Positions 34,130 through 42,762 of a stretch of DNA of 64,000 nucleotides are shown piece by piece. The first letter of the stretch is position 1. The number at the start of each line of letters is the position of its first letter. This stretch comes from Amorphoplanes friuliensis DSM 7358 (GTDB lineage Bacteria; Actinomycetota; Actinomycetes; Mycobacteriales; Micromonosporaceae). Below the pieces are notes generated by a model. The model had not been told where the DNA came from, made no database searches, and saw nothing but the letters and a program-made list of their open reading frames with translations. Where the stretch lies: positions 3,076,001 through 3,140,000 of the forward strand of contig NC_022657.1 in NCBI RefSeq assembly GCF_000494755.1, in the 5' to 3' direction. A program made the position numbers and the translations under genes.

Positions 34130-34993
34130 TCAGATCAGCTGGGCAGCCAGCGCGCGGAACGCCTCGGAGGGAAACGCCGAGGCGTCTCCGCCGTTGAGGA
34201 CCTGGATCGCCACCTCGTCCGCACCGGCCTGGAAGTGCTTGTTGATGCCGGCCGCGACCTGCTCGGGTGTGCCCCACGGGATGAGCGCGTCGACGAGGCG
34301 GTCGCTGCCGCCCCCGGCGAGGTCGTCGTCGGTCCAGCCGAAACGGCGCAGGTTGTTGGTGTAGTTCGGCAGGGCGAGGTAACCCGCCGTGTACTGCCGG
34401 GCGGTGGCCCGTGCGGCATCCGGGTCGGCCTCGAGAACCACGGCGACCTCCGGCGCCAGCAGCGGTCCCTCACCCAGGGCCGCACGCACCTCGGCGGTGT
34501 GCTCGACCGGAACGAAGTACGGGTGGGCGCCGGCCGACCGGTCGCGGGAGAGCGTCTGCATGCGCGGGCCGAGGGCGGCCAGGACGCGCCGCTCGGGGGC
34601 CAGTCCCGCCGCGTCGAGGGCGTCCAGATAACTGACCATCTTCGAGTACGGCTTGGTGTAATCGGTGCCGTCACCCTCGACGATCACGGCGTGGCTGGTC
34701 CCGAGGCCGAGCAGGAACCGGCCGGGGTGCGCCCGCTCCGCGTCCTGGGTGTACGCCGCCACCGCAGCCGGTGACGAGTGCCAGATGGACACGATCCCCG
34801 AGGCGACGCCGATGCGGCTGGTCCCGTCGAGGAGCTCGCGGTACCGCTGCGGGACGTCGGCGTCGAAACCGGCCGAGAACCAGATGCGGGCGTACCCGAG
34901 CTCCTCCAGCTCGGTCGCGGCCGCGACCGCCGCCTCAAGGCTCTCGCTACCGAGGAAAAAAGGTTGCCACACACTGACGAGTCGTTGGGTCAT
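34130..34993 (-). CDS. LLM-class F420-dependent oxidoreductase
   Basis: A 287-residue luciferase-like monooxygenase fold protein of the actinobacterial F420-type group. The AAATELEELGYARIWFSAGF start, RIGVASGIVSIWHSSPAAVAAYTQDAERAHPGRFLLGLGTSH and a late WGTPEQVAAGINKHFQAGADEVAIQVL helix are typical. It should use reduced F420 or FMN to act on an unknown small substrate. It lies ten bases after a truncated iron-sulphur gene in the same direction, so it may be transcribed with that remnant operon. Convergent with the anti-sigma-like gene. Confidence 0.85.
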   Translation of the reverse strand: MTQRLVSVWQPFFLGSESLEAAVAAATELEELGYARIWFSAGFDADVPQRYRELLDGTSRIGVASGIVSIWHSSPAAVAAYTQDAERAHPGRFLLGLGTSHAVIVEGDGTDYTKPYSKMVSYLDALDAAGLAPERRVLAALGPRMQTLSRDRSAGAHPYFVPVEHTAEVRAALGEGPLLAPEVAVVLEADPDAARATARQYTAGYLALPNYTNNLRRFGWTDDDLAGGGSDRLVDALIPWGTPEQVAAGINKHFQAGADEVAIQVLNGGDASAFPSEAFRALAAQLI

Positions 34994-35002
34994 ACCCGAA
35001 CA

Positions 35003-35278
35003 TTACGACCGATCGCCGCCGGGCCGGTCGACGGCAGGCCCTTCGACCGTACGCACGTGAGCACCGTCGCACTGCACGGCCAGCAGCAGACAGGACTGGG
35101 TCACCTCGCCGTCGACGAGCACCGTGCAGGCGCCGCACGTGCCGTCCGTGCAGCGCAGGTCGACGCCGGTTGCCCCGTAGACGCTGGTCAAGGCGTCGCC
35201 CAGGGACTGCCGGGGTTCGAGGTCGAGCTCGCGGCGGTCGTCGTTGACCGACAGTGTCACCCGCACGTCGATCACCAT
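35003..35278 (-). CDS. Truncated 2Fe-2S subunit (CoxS-like)
   Basis: Only 91 residues, against about 150-165 for CoxS/XdhC small subunits. The N-terminal ferredoxin-like domain is intact: four cysteines at 43, 48, 51 and 63 in LRCTDGTCGACTVLVDGEVTQSC hold one 2Fe-2S cluster. The C-terminal helical domain with the FQCGYCTPG motif for the second cluster is missing; the reading stops after HVRTVEG and a short tail, and the next gene follows ten bases later. The ATG overlaps the CoxM-like stop region by seven bases. Probably a non-functional remnant, although a single-cluster electron carrier is conceivable. Confidence 0.8.
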   Translation of the reverse strand: MVIDVRVTLSVNDDRRELDLEPRQSLGDALTSVYGATGVDLRCTDGTCGACTVLVDGEVTQSCLLLAVQCDGAHVRTVEGPAVDRPGGDRS

Positions 35279-36126
35279 CCGTCGCGCGCCTGGGTCAGCG
35301 CACGGCGGGCCAGGACCTTCAGGGCGCGCCGCTGCCTGCGCTGGTCGGATTCGGACCCGGACGGGGCGGCGTCGAGAGTCGCGGCGGCCTCGGCGGCCTC
35401 GGTGATGGCGGCATCGCAGAAGGTCGAGCCGATCAGGACGTCCTCGGCGGCGCGCGCCCGGATCGGGCACGGCCCGGCGTTGACCAGGCCGATCGCCGCC
35501 GCGCTGACCAGCCCGTCCGTCACGGTCACCGCCGCCATGGCCGCGGCCTCGGCGAACTTCGCCTGGGGCAGCCGCTGCTCGGCAAAACCCGCACCCGTGC
35601 CGGCGGGCAGCAGGGGCAGACGCACCTCGGCCAGCAACTCCTCACGACGGCGCACGGTCGAGAACGGGCCCGTGAAGAACCGCTCCGCCGCCACGGTCCG
35701 GCACCCGTCCGGTCCCACCAGGTCGAGCTCGGCCCCGAGAATCGTCGCCACGACCGGCCACTCGGCCGCCGGGTGCGCGTACGCAAGACTGCCGATCATC
35801 GTCCCCCGGGCCCGGATCGGCGGGTGTCCGATGTGGCTCACGACAACCCGCAGCAGGTTGCCCAGCCCACCGCCGACAGCGTCCGTCTCGAAGGTCCGGT
35901 GCCGCACCAGCGGCGCGACCCGCAGCATGCCGTCCGCCTCGACCAACCCCGCGAACTCGGCCACCCGGTTGATGTCGACCACCCGGTGACAGTGGCCGTC
36001 ACGGTGGATCACGTCCAGAACCAGGCTCTGCCCACCGGCGAGCACCGAGGCGTCGCCGTCCGCAAGAGCATCCAGCGTTTCTTCCAAACTGCTAGCAGCG
36101 ACGTAGTCCAAGGCCGCAGGCGTCAT
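35272..36126 (-). CDS. FAD-binding molybdenum-hydroxylase subunit (CoxM-like)
   Basis: A 284-residue medium subunit of a xanthine dehydrogenase/CO dehydrogenase-type enzyme. FAD contacts are visible: LAGGQSLVL near residue 30 (family AGGQSL), and GTMIGSLAYAHPAAEWP near 108-124 (family TxGGSIAHADPAAE, with one Gly changed). The C-terminal CO_deh_flav_C domain ends in a Ser-Glu-Arg-rich tail. ATG 36126 has GGGAG upstream. It is followed by a truncated small subunit, and no molybdopterin large subunit exists in the window, so the system is orphaned and the protein likely inactive or repurposed. Confidence 0.85.
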   Translation of the reverse strand: MTPAALDYVAASSLEETLDALADGDASVLAGGQSLVLDVIHRDGHCHRVVDINRVAEFAGLVEADGMLRVAPLVRHRTFETDAVGGGLGNLLRVVVSHIGHPPIRARGTMIGSLAYAHPAAEWPVVATILGAELDLVGPDGCRTVAAERFFTGPFSTVRRREELLAEVRLPLLPAGTGAGFAEQRLPQAKFAEAAAMAAVTVTDGLVSAAAIGLVNAGPCPIRARAAEDVLIGSTFCDAAITEAAEAAATLDAAPSGSESDQRRQRRALKVLARRALTQARDGW

Positions 36127-36224
36127 CGCAATGCTCCCACCCATCCGCGTCCGACACGCAAACCCGGCCATCGTGGAGCATCGGCCGGGCACCCGCCCGG
36201 CTACCCGTTACCCAAACGGCGAAA

Positions 36225-36244
36225 CGTCACCTCATCGAGTGACG
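36225..36244 (+). promoter_or_regulatory. Inverted repeat upstream of the GH1 gene
   Basis: CGTCAC (36225-36230) and GTGACG (36239-36244) form an inverted repeat about 50 bases before the beta-glucosidase start. A separate hairpin, GCCGGGC with GCCCGGC, lies at 36184-36201. Operator function is speculative. Confidence 0.3.
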
Positions 36245-36296
36245 ATCACGCCTCTCGTCATTAATATGAGCCGCACTCACTTCCTCAGGAGTTGCC

Positions 36297-37619
36297 ATGG
36301 CTGCTTTGCCCGGTTTTCCGTCGAGCTTCGTGTGGGGCGTTTCCACTGCGGCGTACCAGATCGAGGGTGCTGTGGGGGAGGACGGGCGGGGCAGGTCGAT
36401 CTGGGACACCTTTGCCCACACGCCGGGGCGGGTTCGCAACGGTGACACCGGTGATGTCGCCTGCGATCACTATCATCGGTTCGCCGAGGATGTGGGGCTG
36501 ATCGCGGAGCTGGGTGTCGACGCGTACCGGTTCTCGATCGCCTGGCCGCGCGTGCAGCCGGACGGGTCCGGGTCTTTCAACGCCAAGGGTCTGGACTTCT
36601 ACGACCGGCTGGTCGACGAGCTCGGCGCCCGGGGGATCGCTGCGATGCCCACGTTGTTCCACTGGGATCTGCCCCAGGCGCTGGAGGACGGCGGCGGCTG
36701 GCTGAGCCGTGACACCAGTTACCGCTTCGCCGAGTACGCCGCCGCGGTCGTGGAGCGGCTCGGTGACCGGGTCAGCCGGTGGATCACGCTGAACGAGCCG
36801 ATCGTCCACATGGCCGAGGGGTACGCCTTCGGTACGCACGCCCCGGGCCGGGAGCTGATGTTCGACGCGCTGCCGGTGGCGCACCACCAGCTGCTCGGGC
36901 ACGGTCTGGCGGTGCGGGCGTTACGGGCCGGCGGCGCGACCGAAATCATGATCACCAACAACTGCACGCCGGTGATCCCCGCGAGTGAGTCGGAAGCGGA
37001 CCTGGCCGCCGCGGCGGTCTACGACGGCTTCCACAACCGGCTGTTCCTGGACCCGGTGCTGCTCGGCGGGAGCCCGCTGACTGACGGCGCGCCCTTCGTC
37101 CTGGACGGCGACCGGGAGATCATCGCGACGCCGCTGGACGCGCTGGGGATCAACTACTACAACCCGACCAGGGTCGCCGCGGCGCCGGAAGGGTCGCCGC
37201 TGCCGTTCGAGATGGTCCCGATCGAGGGGGTACCGACCACGGCGTTCGGCTGGCCGGTCGTTCCCGACGGCCTGCGAGGCCTGCTGGTCGGGCTGCTCGA
37301 CCGGTACGCCGATGCGCTCCCACCGATCTACATCACCGAGAGCGGCTGTTCCACCGTCGACGAGGTCACCGCGGACGGGCGCATCCACGACACCGCCCGC
37401 ATCGACTACCTCGACGGGCACCTGCGGGCGCTGCACCAGGCGATCGAGGAGGGTGTCGACGTCCGCGGCTACTTCGTCTGGTCGCTGCTGGACAACTTCG
37501 AGTGGGCCGAGGGCTACGACCAGCGGTTCGGGCTCGTGCGCGTCGACTTCGACACTCAGCTGCGTACCCGGAAGGACTCTTTCTCCTGGTTGCGGACCGC
37601 CCTGAGTGACCGGAGATGA
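36297..37619 (+). CDS. GH1 beta-glucosidase
   Basis: A 440-residue cytoplasmic family 1 beta-glucosidase that hydrolyses cellobiose or aryl-beta-glucosides. The N-terminal signature FVWGVSTAAYQIEGA is present, the acid/base is the Glu in TLNEP (about residue 165), and the nucleophile Glu is in YITESGCS (about 350), where Ser replaces the Asn of the usual TENG. The DYLDGHLRALHQAIEEGVDVRGYFVWSLLDNFEW aglycone-site region is complete. AGGAG precedes ATG 36297. The stop overlaps the MFS start (ATGA), so the imported glucoside is probably split by this enzyme. Confidence 0.95.
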   Translation: MAALPGFPSSFVWGVSTAAYQIEGAVGEDGRGRSIWDTFAHTPGRVRNGDTGDVACDHYHRFAEDVGLIAELGVDAYRFSIAWPRVQPDGSGSFNAKGLDFYDRLVDELGARGIAAMPTLFHWDLPQALEDGGGWLSRDTSYRFAEYAAAVVERLGDRVSRWITLNEPIVHMAEGYAFGTHAPGRELMFDALPVAHHQLLGHGLAVRALRAGGATEIMITNNCTPVIPASESEADLAAAAVYDGFHNRLFLDPVLLGGSPLTDGAPFVLDGDREIIATPLDALGINYYNPTRVAAAPEGSPLPFEMVPIEGVPTTAFGWPVVPDGLRGLLVGLLDRYADALPPIYITESGCSTVDEVTADGRIHDTARIDYLDGHLRALHQAIEEGVDVRGYFVWSLLDNFEWAEGYDQRFGLVRVDFDTQLRTRKDSFSWLRTALSDRR

Positions 37620-38830
37620 CCACGACGGCGCAGCCGGAGCGGGTCGGCCGGAGCTGGATCGGTCTGCTGTCGCTGGCCAACCTCGGGTTGTGGATGGGCT
37701 ATTTCGGTCCGTTGCAGGTGCTGCTGCCCAACCAGGCGCAGGACCTGGCCGGTGTGGACAAGACGACCGCGCTGGGCATCATCACCGGTGCCGGCGCGCT
37801 GGTCGCCGTGCTGGTCGGCCCGATCGCCGGTGCGCTGTCGGACGCGACGACGGCCCGGTCCGGGCGGCGGCACACCTGGATCGTGGCCGGCGCCCTGCTC
37901 GGCTGCGCGGGGCTGGCGCTGCTCTCCGGCCAGCGCACCCTGATCGGGCTGACTCTGGCCTGGTGTGTCGCGCAGGCGGGTCTCAACACCCTGCAGGCCG
38001 GCCTCACTGCGATCGTCCCGGACCGCACCCCTGTACGCCAGCGGGGCCTGGTCTCCGGGTGGGTGGGTCTGACGCAGTCGATCGGCGTGGTGGTCGGGGT
38101 CCTGCTGGTCACGGTGGTGGCCGGCGGCTACTTCCTGATCGCCGTGCTGGTGGCGCTCACCGTGCTGCCGTTCGTGCTGGCCACACCCGATCCGGCGGTC
38201 GGGGCGGGCGCCGCCCCGCGGGTCACCCTGCGCAGACTGGCCGGTGTCTTCCGCTTCGACCCGCGGGCGCATCCGGACTTCGCGTGGGCCTGGGCCACCC
38301 GTTTCCTGGTCCAGCTCGGCAACGCCATGGCCACGCTGTACCTGCTCTACTTCCTGCGCGACCGGGTGCACCACGGCAACCCGGAGGACGGCCTGCTGCT
38401 GCTGATCCTGGTCTACACCGCAACGACGGTGCTGACCGTGGTGATCGGTGGTGTCGTCTCCGACCGGACCGGCCGGCGTAAACCATCGGTGATCCTCTCC
38501 GGCTACGTCATGGCGGCCGCCGCCGGGCTGCTCGCCCTCTGGCCGACGTGGACCGGAGCCCTGATCGCCGCGGCCGTGCTGGGGCTCGGCTTCGGCGTCT
38601 ACCTGTCGGTCGACCAGGCGCTGATCACCCAGGTGCTGCCGGCCGAGCAGGACCACGCGAAGGACCTGGGCATCATCAACATCGCCAACTCGGCGCCGCA
38701 GGTGCTCGGCCCGGCCCTGGCCTTCCCGATCGTGGCCTACCTCGGCGGATACACGGTGCTCTACCTGGTGGTCGCGGCGGTGACGGTGCTCGGCTCGGTG
38801 CTGGTCACCCGCATCCGGTCGGTCGCCTGA
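37616..38830 (+). CDS. MFS transporter coupled to the beta-glucosidase
   Basis: A 404-residue, 12-helix major facilitator. It starts with GLLSLANLGLWMGYFGPLQVLLP, has motif A-like GPIAGALSDATTARSGRRHTWI, and GLVSGWVGLTQSIGVVVG in TM5, features common to actinobacterial sugar-linked MFS proteins. Direct coupling to GH1 by ATGA overlap suggests it imports a beta-glucoside. A general efflux role cannot be excluded from sequence alone. No regulator sits in this operon. Confidence 0.85.
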   Translation: MTTTAQPERVGRSWIGLLSLANLGLWMGYFGPLQVLLPNQAQDLAGVDKTTALGIITGAGALVAVLVGPIAGALSDATTARSGRRHTWIVAGALLGCAGLALLSGQRTLIGLTLAWCVAQAGLNTLQAGLTAIVPDRTPVRQRGLVSGWVGLTQSIGVVVGVLLVTVVAGGYFLIAVLVALTVLPFVLATPDPAVGAGAAPRVTLRRLAGVFRFDPRAHPDFAWAWATRFLVQLGNAMATLYLLYFLRDRVHHGNPEDGLLLLILVYTATTVLTVVIGGVVSDRTGRRKPSVILSGYVMAAAAGLLALWPTWTGALIAAAVLGLGFGVYLSVDQALITQVLPAEQDHAKDLGIINIANSAPQVLGPALAFPIVAYLGGYTVLYLVVAAVTVLGSVLVTRIRSVA

Positions 38831-38835
38831 GACCC

Positions 38836-39294
38836 CTAACGCTTGCAATGCGGGGCCAGGTGCGACAGCACCCTCTTCCACATGGGCTCGAGCAGGTCCG
38901 GTCCGCCTTGCGGGTTGGCCTCCAGCCGCGCGTCGTCAAGTCGCTGCTGCCACCACCGTCCGGTCCGGGCGCCCGTCGCCTCGTCCCGGGCGGCGAACAG
39001 CAGCAGGGTTTTGGCGCTCACCCCGGACAGCTCGATCGTTTCGTCCGGTGGAATCGGTGTCGAGATCAGCACGAGCCGATCGACGATCCCGGCGTGACGC
39101 TCGGCAAAGGCCAGCGCGTCCAGTCCGGCACCTGAGGTTCCCACGACCCCGACCGGCCCTGGGTGATCGACAGGGAGGCCGTCGCCGACGGCCAGAGTGA
39201 TGCCGCGGGCCCAGGTCAGCTCGGGCCCCGGATCCCGGTCCGCGCCGAACAGCAGCACCAGCCGGTCACCGTTGCCCTCCACCAAGGTTCGCAC
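38836..39294 (-). CDS. Small alpha/beta-hydrolase-like protein
   Basis: A 152-residue protein with the core of an alpha/beta-hydrolase. The VGVVGTSGAGLDALAFAERH segment resembles a nucleophile elbow (G-T-S-G-A) and is followed by VDRLVLISTPI and a late TLLLFAARDEATG strand and loop, as expected for the acid residue. The C-terminus carries HLAPHCKR, which could supply a His. The protein is shorter than usual and lacks a cap domain. The start is a GTG with poor ribosome-site complement. It is convergent with the MFS gene, five bases apart. Substrate unknown. Confidence 0.6.
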   Translation of the reverse strand: MRTLVEGNGDRLVLLFGADRDPGPELTWARGITLAVGDGLPVDHPGPVGVVGTSGAGLDALAFAERHAGIVDRLVLISTPIPPDETIELSGVSAKTLLLFAARDEATGARTGRWWQQRLDDARLEANPQGGPDLLEPMWKRVLSHLAPHCKR

Positions 39295-39324
39295 CGCCGC
39301 AGGCTAACAACGGGGTACGACGTC

Positions 39325-39507
39325 CTACTCGACGGCGGCGTAGCCCCAGAACGTCTGCTCGGTGAGGGGTGCGGCTGACGGGTCCTGAGGGGGAGAAGCC
39401 TTCGTTCCCCGCCGGCGAGCGTTGATGTCCATGCCCAGCGCGATGAGCAGCGCCGGGACGACCACAGCGGCAACCAGGATCATCGTCATGGACACATCTT
39501 CGTGCAT
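39325..39507 (-). CDS. Small single-helix membrane protein
   Basis: Sixty residues: a hydrophobic helix (about 7-26), then DINARRRGTK and a polar tail ending QTFWGYAAVE. Start may be ATG 39507 or ATG 39489 (residue 7). It lies 30 bases before the hydrolase-like gene on the same strand. No family recognised. Codon bias supports coding, and small membrane peptides of this type are common in actinomycetes. Confidence 0.5.
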   Translation of the reverse strand: MHEDVSMTMILVAAVVVPALLIALGMDINARRRGTKASPPQDPSAAPLTEQTFWGYAAVE

Positions 39508-39540
39508 CAGCAGGCGCAGCGACAGTAAACGATCGGTCCT

Positions 39541-40371
39541 CTAGCTGCCGGTGATGATAAGGACGATTGAGGCGGCGGCGGCGAGGAGGCCGTATTGCTG
39601 GCTTCGGTTGATCCGCTCGTGGAGGACGATCGCGGCCAGTGTGACGGTGACCGCCGGGTAGAGACCGGCGAGGACCGCGGTGATGGTCAGCTGTCCGGCC
39701 CCGGTGGCGAAGAGGAACAGCAGGTTGGCGCACCCACCGAGGAGGCCGGAGGCGCCGCCCCAGCGAACCACCGCACCGATGTCCGAGGCCTGGCTGAGCT
39801 GCGGCAGAGCCACCACCAGAACGAGGACCAGGGCCACGAGCTGGCCGGGAAGCAGCGGCCACGCACCGGCGTCTGTTCCGGCCTGGTCGAGGGCGATGAA
39901 CAGCAGACCGAAACCGAGGCCGGCCGCGAGCCCGTAGCCGACATCGGTCATCCGGTATCCCTGGCCCGATCCGGACCGTGAGGCCAGGGCGATGGCAGGC
40001 AGCGCCAGCACGATTCCTGTCCAGCCCCACCAGGTGAGGCGGTCGCCGGCGAGCAGGCCCACCACGGCGGGCAGCGCCGCGGTGATGATGGCCGACAACG
40101 GGGCGACGACGCTCATCCGGCCGACCGCCAGACCACGCAGCAGGCAGACGTTCCCGATTCCGCTGCCCACGCCGCTGAGGGCCCCCCACACCCATACGTG
40201 TGGCGTCGGTGTTCCGCCGATCACCAGTACCGCCACGACGGCTGTCACCACGCCGACCATCTGCACCGCTATCGGCATCAGCGCGGGGTTGGAGCGTCGC
40301 CCGCCGACGCCGCCGATGAAGTCGCCGACGCCGTAGCTGAGGGCGGCAAGCAGCGCCAGAGTGACAGCCAT
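39541..40371 (-). CDS. EamA/DMT-family transporter
   Basis: A 276-residue transporter with ten hydrophobic helices in two EamA repeats. The GVGSGIGNVCLLRGLAVGRMSVVAPLSAIITAALPAVVGLLAGD segment shows the repeat-1 consensus, and GQLTITAVLAGLYPAVTVTLAAIVLHERINRSQ is a clear repeat-2 EamA ending. Such proteins export metabolites such as amino acids or nucleosides. The ATG at 40371 is convincing. A weak CCCCG/CGGGG hairpin at 40383-40398 separates it from the upstream hydrolase gene. Substrate unknown. Confidence 0.88.
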   Translation of the reverse strand: MAVTLALLAALSYGVGDFIGGVGGRRSNPALMPIAVQMVGVVTAVVAVLVIGGTPTPHVWVWGALSGVGSGIGNVCLLRGLAVGRMSVVAPLSAIITAALPAVVGLLAGDRLTWWGWTGIVLALPAIALASRSGSGQGYRMTDVGYGLAAGLGFGLLFIALDQAGTDAGAWPLLPGQLVALVLVLVVALPQLSQASDIGAVVRWGGASGLLGGCANLLFLFATGAGQLTITAVLAGLYPAVTVTLAAIVLHERINRSQQYGLLAAAASIVLIITGS

Positions 40372-40405
40372 CAGCTGTCTGTTCCCCGATGATCCGGGGC
40401 GACAC

Positions 40406-42424
40406 CTAGCTCGCCGCGATCGCGCCTTCCCACATGCGGGTGTAGGCCTCGGCGCCGTTCATCAGCTGCTGGCGCAGGGCGGGGCCGTCGGGGCCGGCCT
40501 GCCTGATCAGGTCGGTGGTCCAGTCCGCGTAGAGGCCGTACTGGGCGACGCCGTCGGTGTTGAGGTCGAAGGTGCGTGAGCCGTAGACCTGCTTGCTGAC
40601 CGTGGTGCCGTTGGGTGCGGTGAACGGGTACGTCAGGGGGTCGGTCCCGCGCGGTGGTGCCTGCGGGCCCAGGCCGTTGACGTCGCTGCCGAAGCCGTAC
40701 CCGGTGATCGAGGCGCCGTGGGGGAGGGCGCGGTTGGCGCGCCACTCGGTCAGGAACTCGGAGGCCGCGAAGGCGTAGGTGGCGACAAAGCCGCCGCGGG
40801 CCAGGATGCGCTCGACCAGCGCCGGATCGGCCCAGGTGTGCACGGAGGTCACGCCCGGATAGTCGGCCGCGTCGGCGAGGTCCAGTACCGCCTGCGCGGT
40901 CTTCACCCCCATGTGGTCGACGTGGATGATCATGCCGCGGCTGATCATCTGCTGGATCAGGTACGTTCCCAGCGCCGTCAGGCCCCGCGTGTTGCAGATC
41001 GGGCCGCTGGGGTAGACGGGCAGCACCGCCCCCGCGGGCAGGTCGAGCGGCCCGAGTTTCAGCAGCTCCGCGAAGTCGTCGCTGACCAGCGGCTGCTCGT
41101 TGTCGGACGGGCCGGTGCAGCTGGTGGCCGTCCACCAGTGGCCGGTCGACAGCAGGTTCGCCACGTTGAGCGCCGCGCCGGTGACCCCCGAGTCGAACCG
41201 CGTGCCACCGAACGCGTTGTCGAACTTGTGCACCGGGTAGAGGCCCGAGACGCCGAGTGCCTGCAACTCGTCGAGTCCGGCGTCGATGTCGGCCCGGCTG
41301 CACTGGGCGACGTCGTTGATCTCGCGGCAGCCGAAGACCTCGGAGTTCTCCACGCCGACGAGGACGGCCAGTTTGCCCTGCGCGGCGATGGTGCGTACCT
41401 GGGCCGGCGTCGTGGCGATCCGGAACCAGCCCTTGCCCCGGCCGCCGTGCTGCGCGTCGATGTAGTCCTGCATCGAGTACAGATAGGTGGCCTGGACGCG
41501 GAGCTGGTCCATCTCGTCGCACGACGTGTCGCGGTACGGGAAGATCTCGCAGATGACGCGGTTGGCGACCAGCAGCGCGTTGAGCACCCGCTGACCGGAC
41601 CGCCAGGACCGCTCGATGCTGCGGTAATAGGACTGCTCGTGCAGCAGCGAGTTGTGCTGCGGCCAGTCGCCGAAGGTCGGCCAGCCGTCCTCGGCCGAGT
41701 TGATCACGTCGGTCCCGCCGATGATGCCCTCGAACAGTGCGCCCACGTTGAGACTCGCGTGGGAGGCGCATCCTGCGAGCGCGTCGCGGACGCCGCCGGG
41801 AGCCCAGGCCTCGCCGCAGTGCAGGCGCCCGCCGAACGCGGCGCCGGCGGTGATGTGGGCGTGGGCGTCGATCGTGCCCACCATCCCGGGTGCGGCGGTG
41901 CCGGAGACGGCCGGATCGATGTCGGGCGGGGTCCAGCATCCCGTGGCCGGCGTCAACGCCATCGAGCTCGACGTGCTGCCTGAGCCCAGTCCCCACAGGA
42001 ACTGGCCCATGACCTGTCCGGTGGCGGTGCTCGTGAAGCGGTACCGGTCGCCGCTGGGGCTGACCGTCCAGTCGGCCCGGTCGCCGTACGCGTCGCCCGG
42101 CAGGATGAAACCCGCGACACTCTGATAGGCCGGGGCGCCCGTGTTGTCGAAGAGCTCGTAACGGGAAAGCTGCGTGGCCTCGAGCCGGAACGGCGTGGCG
42201 GACGCGGCGGAATTGGTGAATCCGTAGCCGGTCGAGCTGCGCACAACATAGCCGATGGTGCGGGTGCCGTCATAGGCCTGGATCGCCGCGCAGACTCCGT
42301 CGAGGGCATCGGCGGCAACGGTGATCCCGGCCGCGGCGGCGGCTGCGGGTGCCTGCAGGGCGGTCGCCGGCAGCAGCAGGGCGAGGGCCAGGGCGACGGG
42401 ACGGCGGAGCGAGGACAACGGCAT
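40406..42424 (-). CDS. Secreted amidohydrolase / M19 dipeptidase-like protein
   Basis: A 672-residue secreted protein. The signal peptide ends near residue 31 (APAAAAAAG). After an N-terminal accessory part of about 160 residues, a metal-dependent TIM-barrel begins with TIDAHAHITAG, and later shows HKFDN, MIIHVDHMGVKTAQAVLDLAD, SVHTWADP and GYGFGSDVNGLGPQ. The order DxHxH, H-x-D-H-M and GSD resembles renal-dipeptidase (M19) and related amidohydrolases. The frame is open from 42496, but ATG 42424 begins the signal sequence. Its natural substrate, peptide or amide, is unknown. It stands alone, with an uninformative 338-base gap upstream. Confidence 0.65.
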   Translation of the reverse strand: MPLSSLRRPVALALALLLPATALQAPAAAAAAGITVAADALDGVCAAIQAYDGTRTIGYVVRSSTGYGFTNSAASATPFRLEATQLSRYELFDNTGAPAYQSVAGFILPGDAYGDRADWTVSPSGDRYRFTSTATGQVMGQFLWGLGSGSTSSSMALTPATGCWTPPDIDPAVSGTAAPGMVGTIDAHAHITAGAAFGGRLHCGEAWAPGGVRDALAGCASHASLNVGALFEGIIGGTDVINSAEDGWPTFGDWPQHNSLLHEQSYYRSIERSWRSGQRVLNALLVANRVICEIFPYRDTSCDEMDQLRVQATYLYSMQDYIDAQHGGRGKGWFRIATTPAQVRTIAAQGKLAVLVGVENSEVFGCREINDVAQCSRADIDAGLDELQALGVSGLYPVHKFDNAFGGTRFDSGVTGAALNVANLLSTGHWWTATSCTGPSDNEQPLVSDDFAELLKLGPLDLPAGAVLPVYPSGPICNTRGLTALGTYLIQQMISRGMIIHVDHMGVKTAQAVLDLADAADYPGVTSVHTWADPALVERILARGGFVATYAFAASEFLTEWRANRALPHGASITGYGFGSDVNGLGPQAPPRGTDPLTYPFTAPNGTTVSKQVYGSRTFDLNTDGVAQYGLYADWTTDLIRQAGPDGPALRQQLMNGAEAYTRMWEGAIAAS

Positions 42425-42762
42425 GGCGGCACCCGCTTGACTCACGCTGGAACACGATCCAGCAGGGCGAACGTGTCCAAAGACTGTGCCTGTCATCGAT
42501 GCCTGTCAAGACGAGTGCGAGAATAGTTCACTTTGGTCCGATGGTGCTGAGTCGCGTCGCTCGACTCCCTCGAACGACCGTAAAGGCGTTGTGAAAGGAC
42601 CGTCGGTATCGGTTTACGCGATGTCCTGGATCGACACTTCTGATAGCGCTCACACCGGATCGCCCGCTCTTGCTTTCCGTCGTCCCGTACCCGAATATTG
42701 CCGGGCATTCCTTTTCTGGCTTCGCCGCGGTGGCGGCCGATAACCGGGAGACAAGACTCTTC
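42425..42762. other. Intergenic region without a gene
   Basis: These 338 bases separate the divergent M19-like and AbfB-domain genes. Base composition drops below that of the genes (AT-richer around 42500-42720), consistent with two promoters. I see no reading with a convincing start, no conserved operator palindrome, and no strong hairpin. A short repeated GCCTGTCA at about 42486 and 42500 is the only repeat noted. Confidence 0.5.

Noticed and set aside
42425..42762. Possible small RNA or gene between the M19-like and AbfB genes
   Set aside because: No start site with a ribosome signal, no stable hairpin and no recognised motif found.
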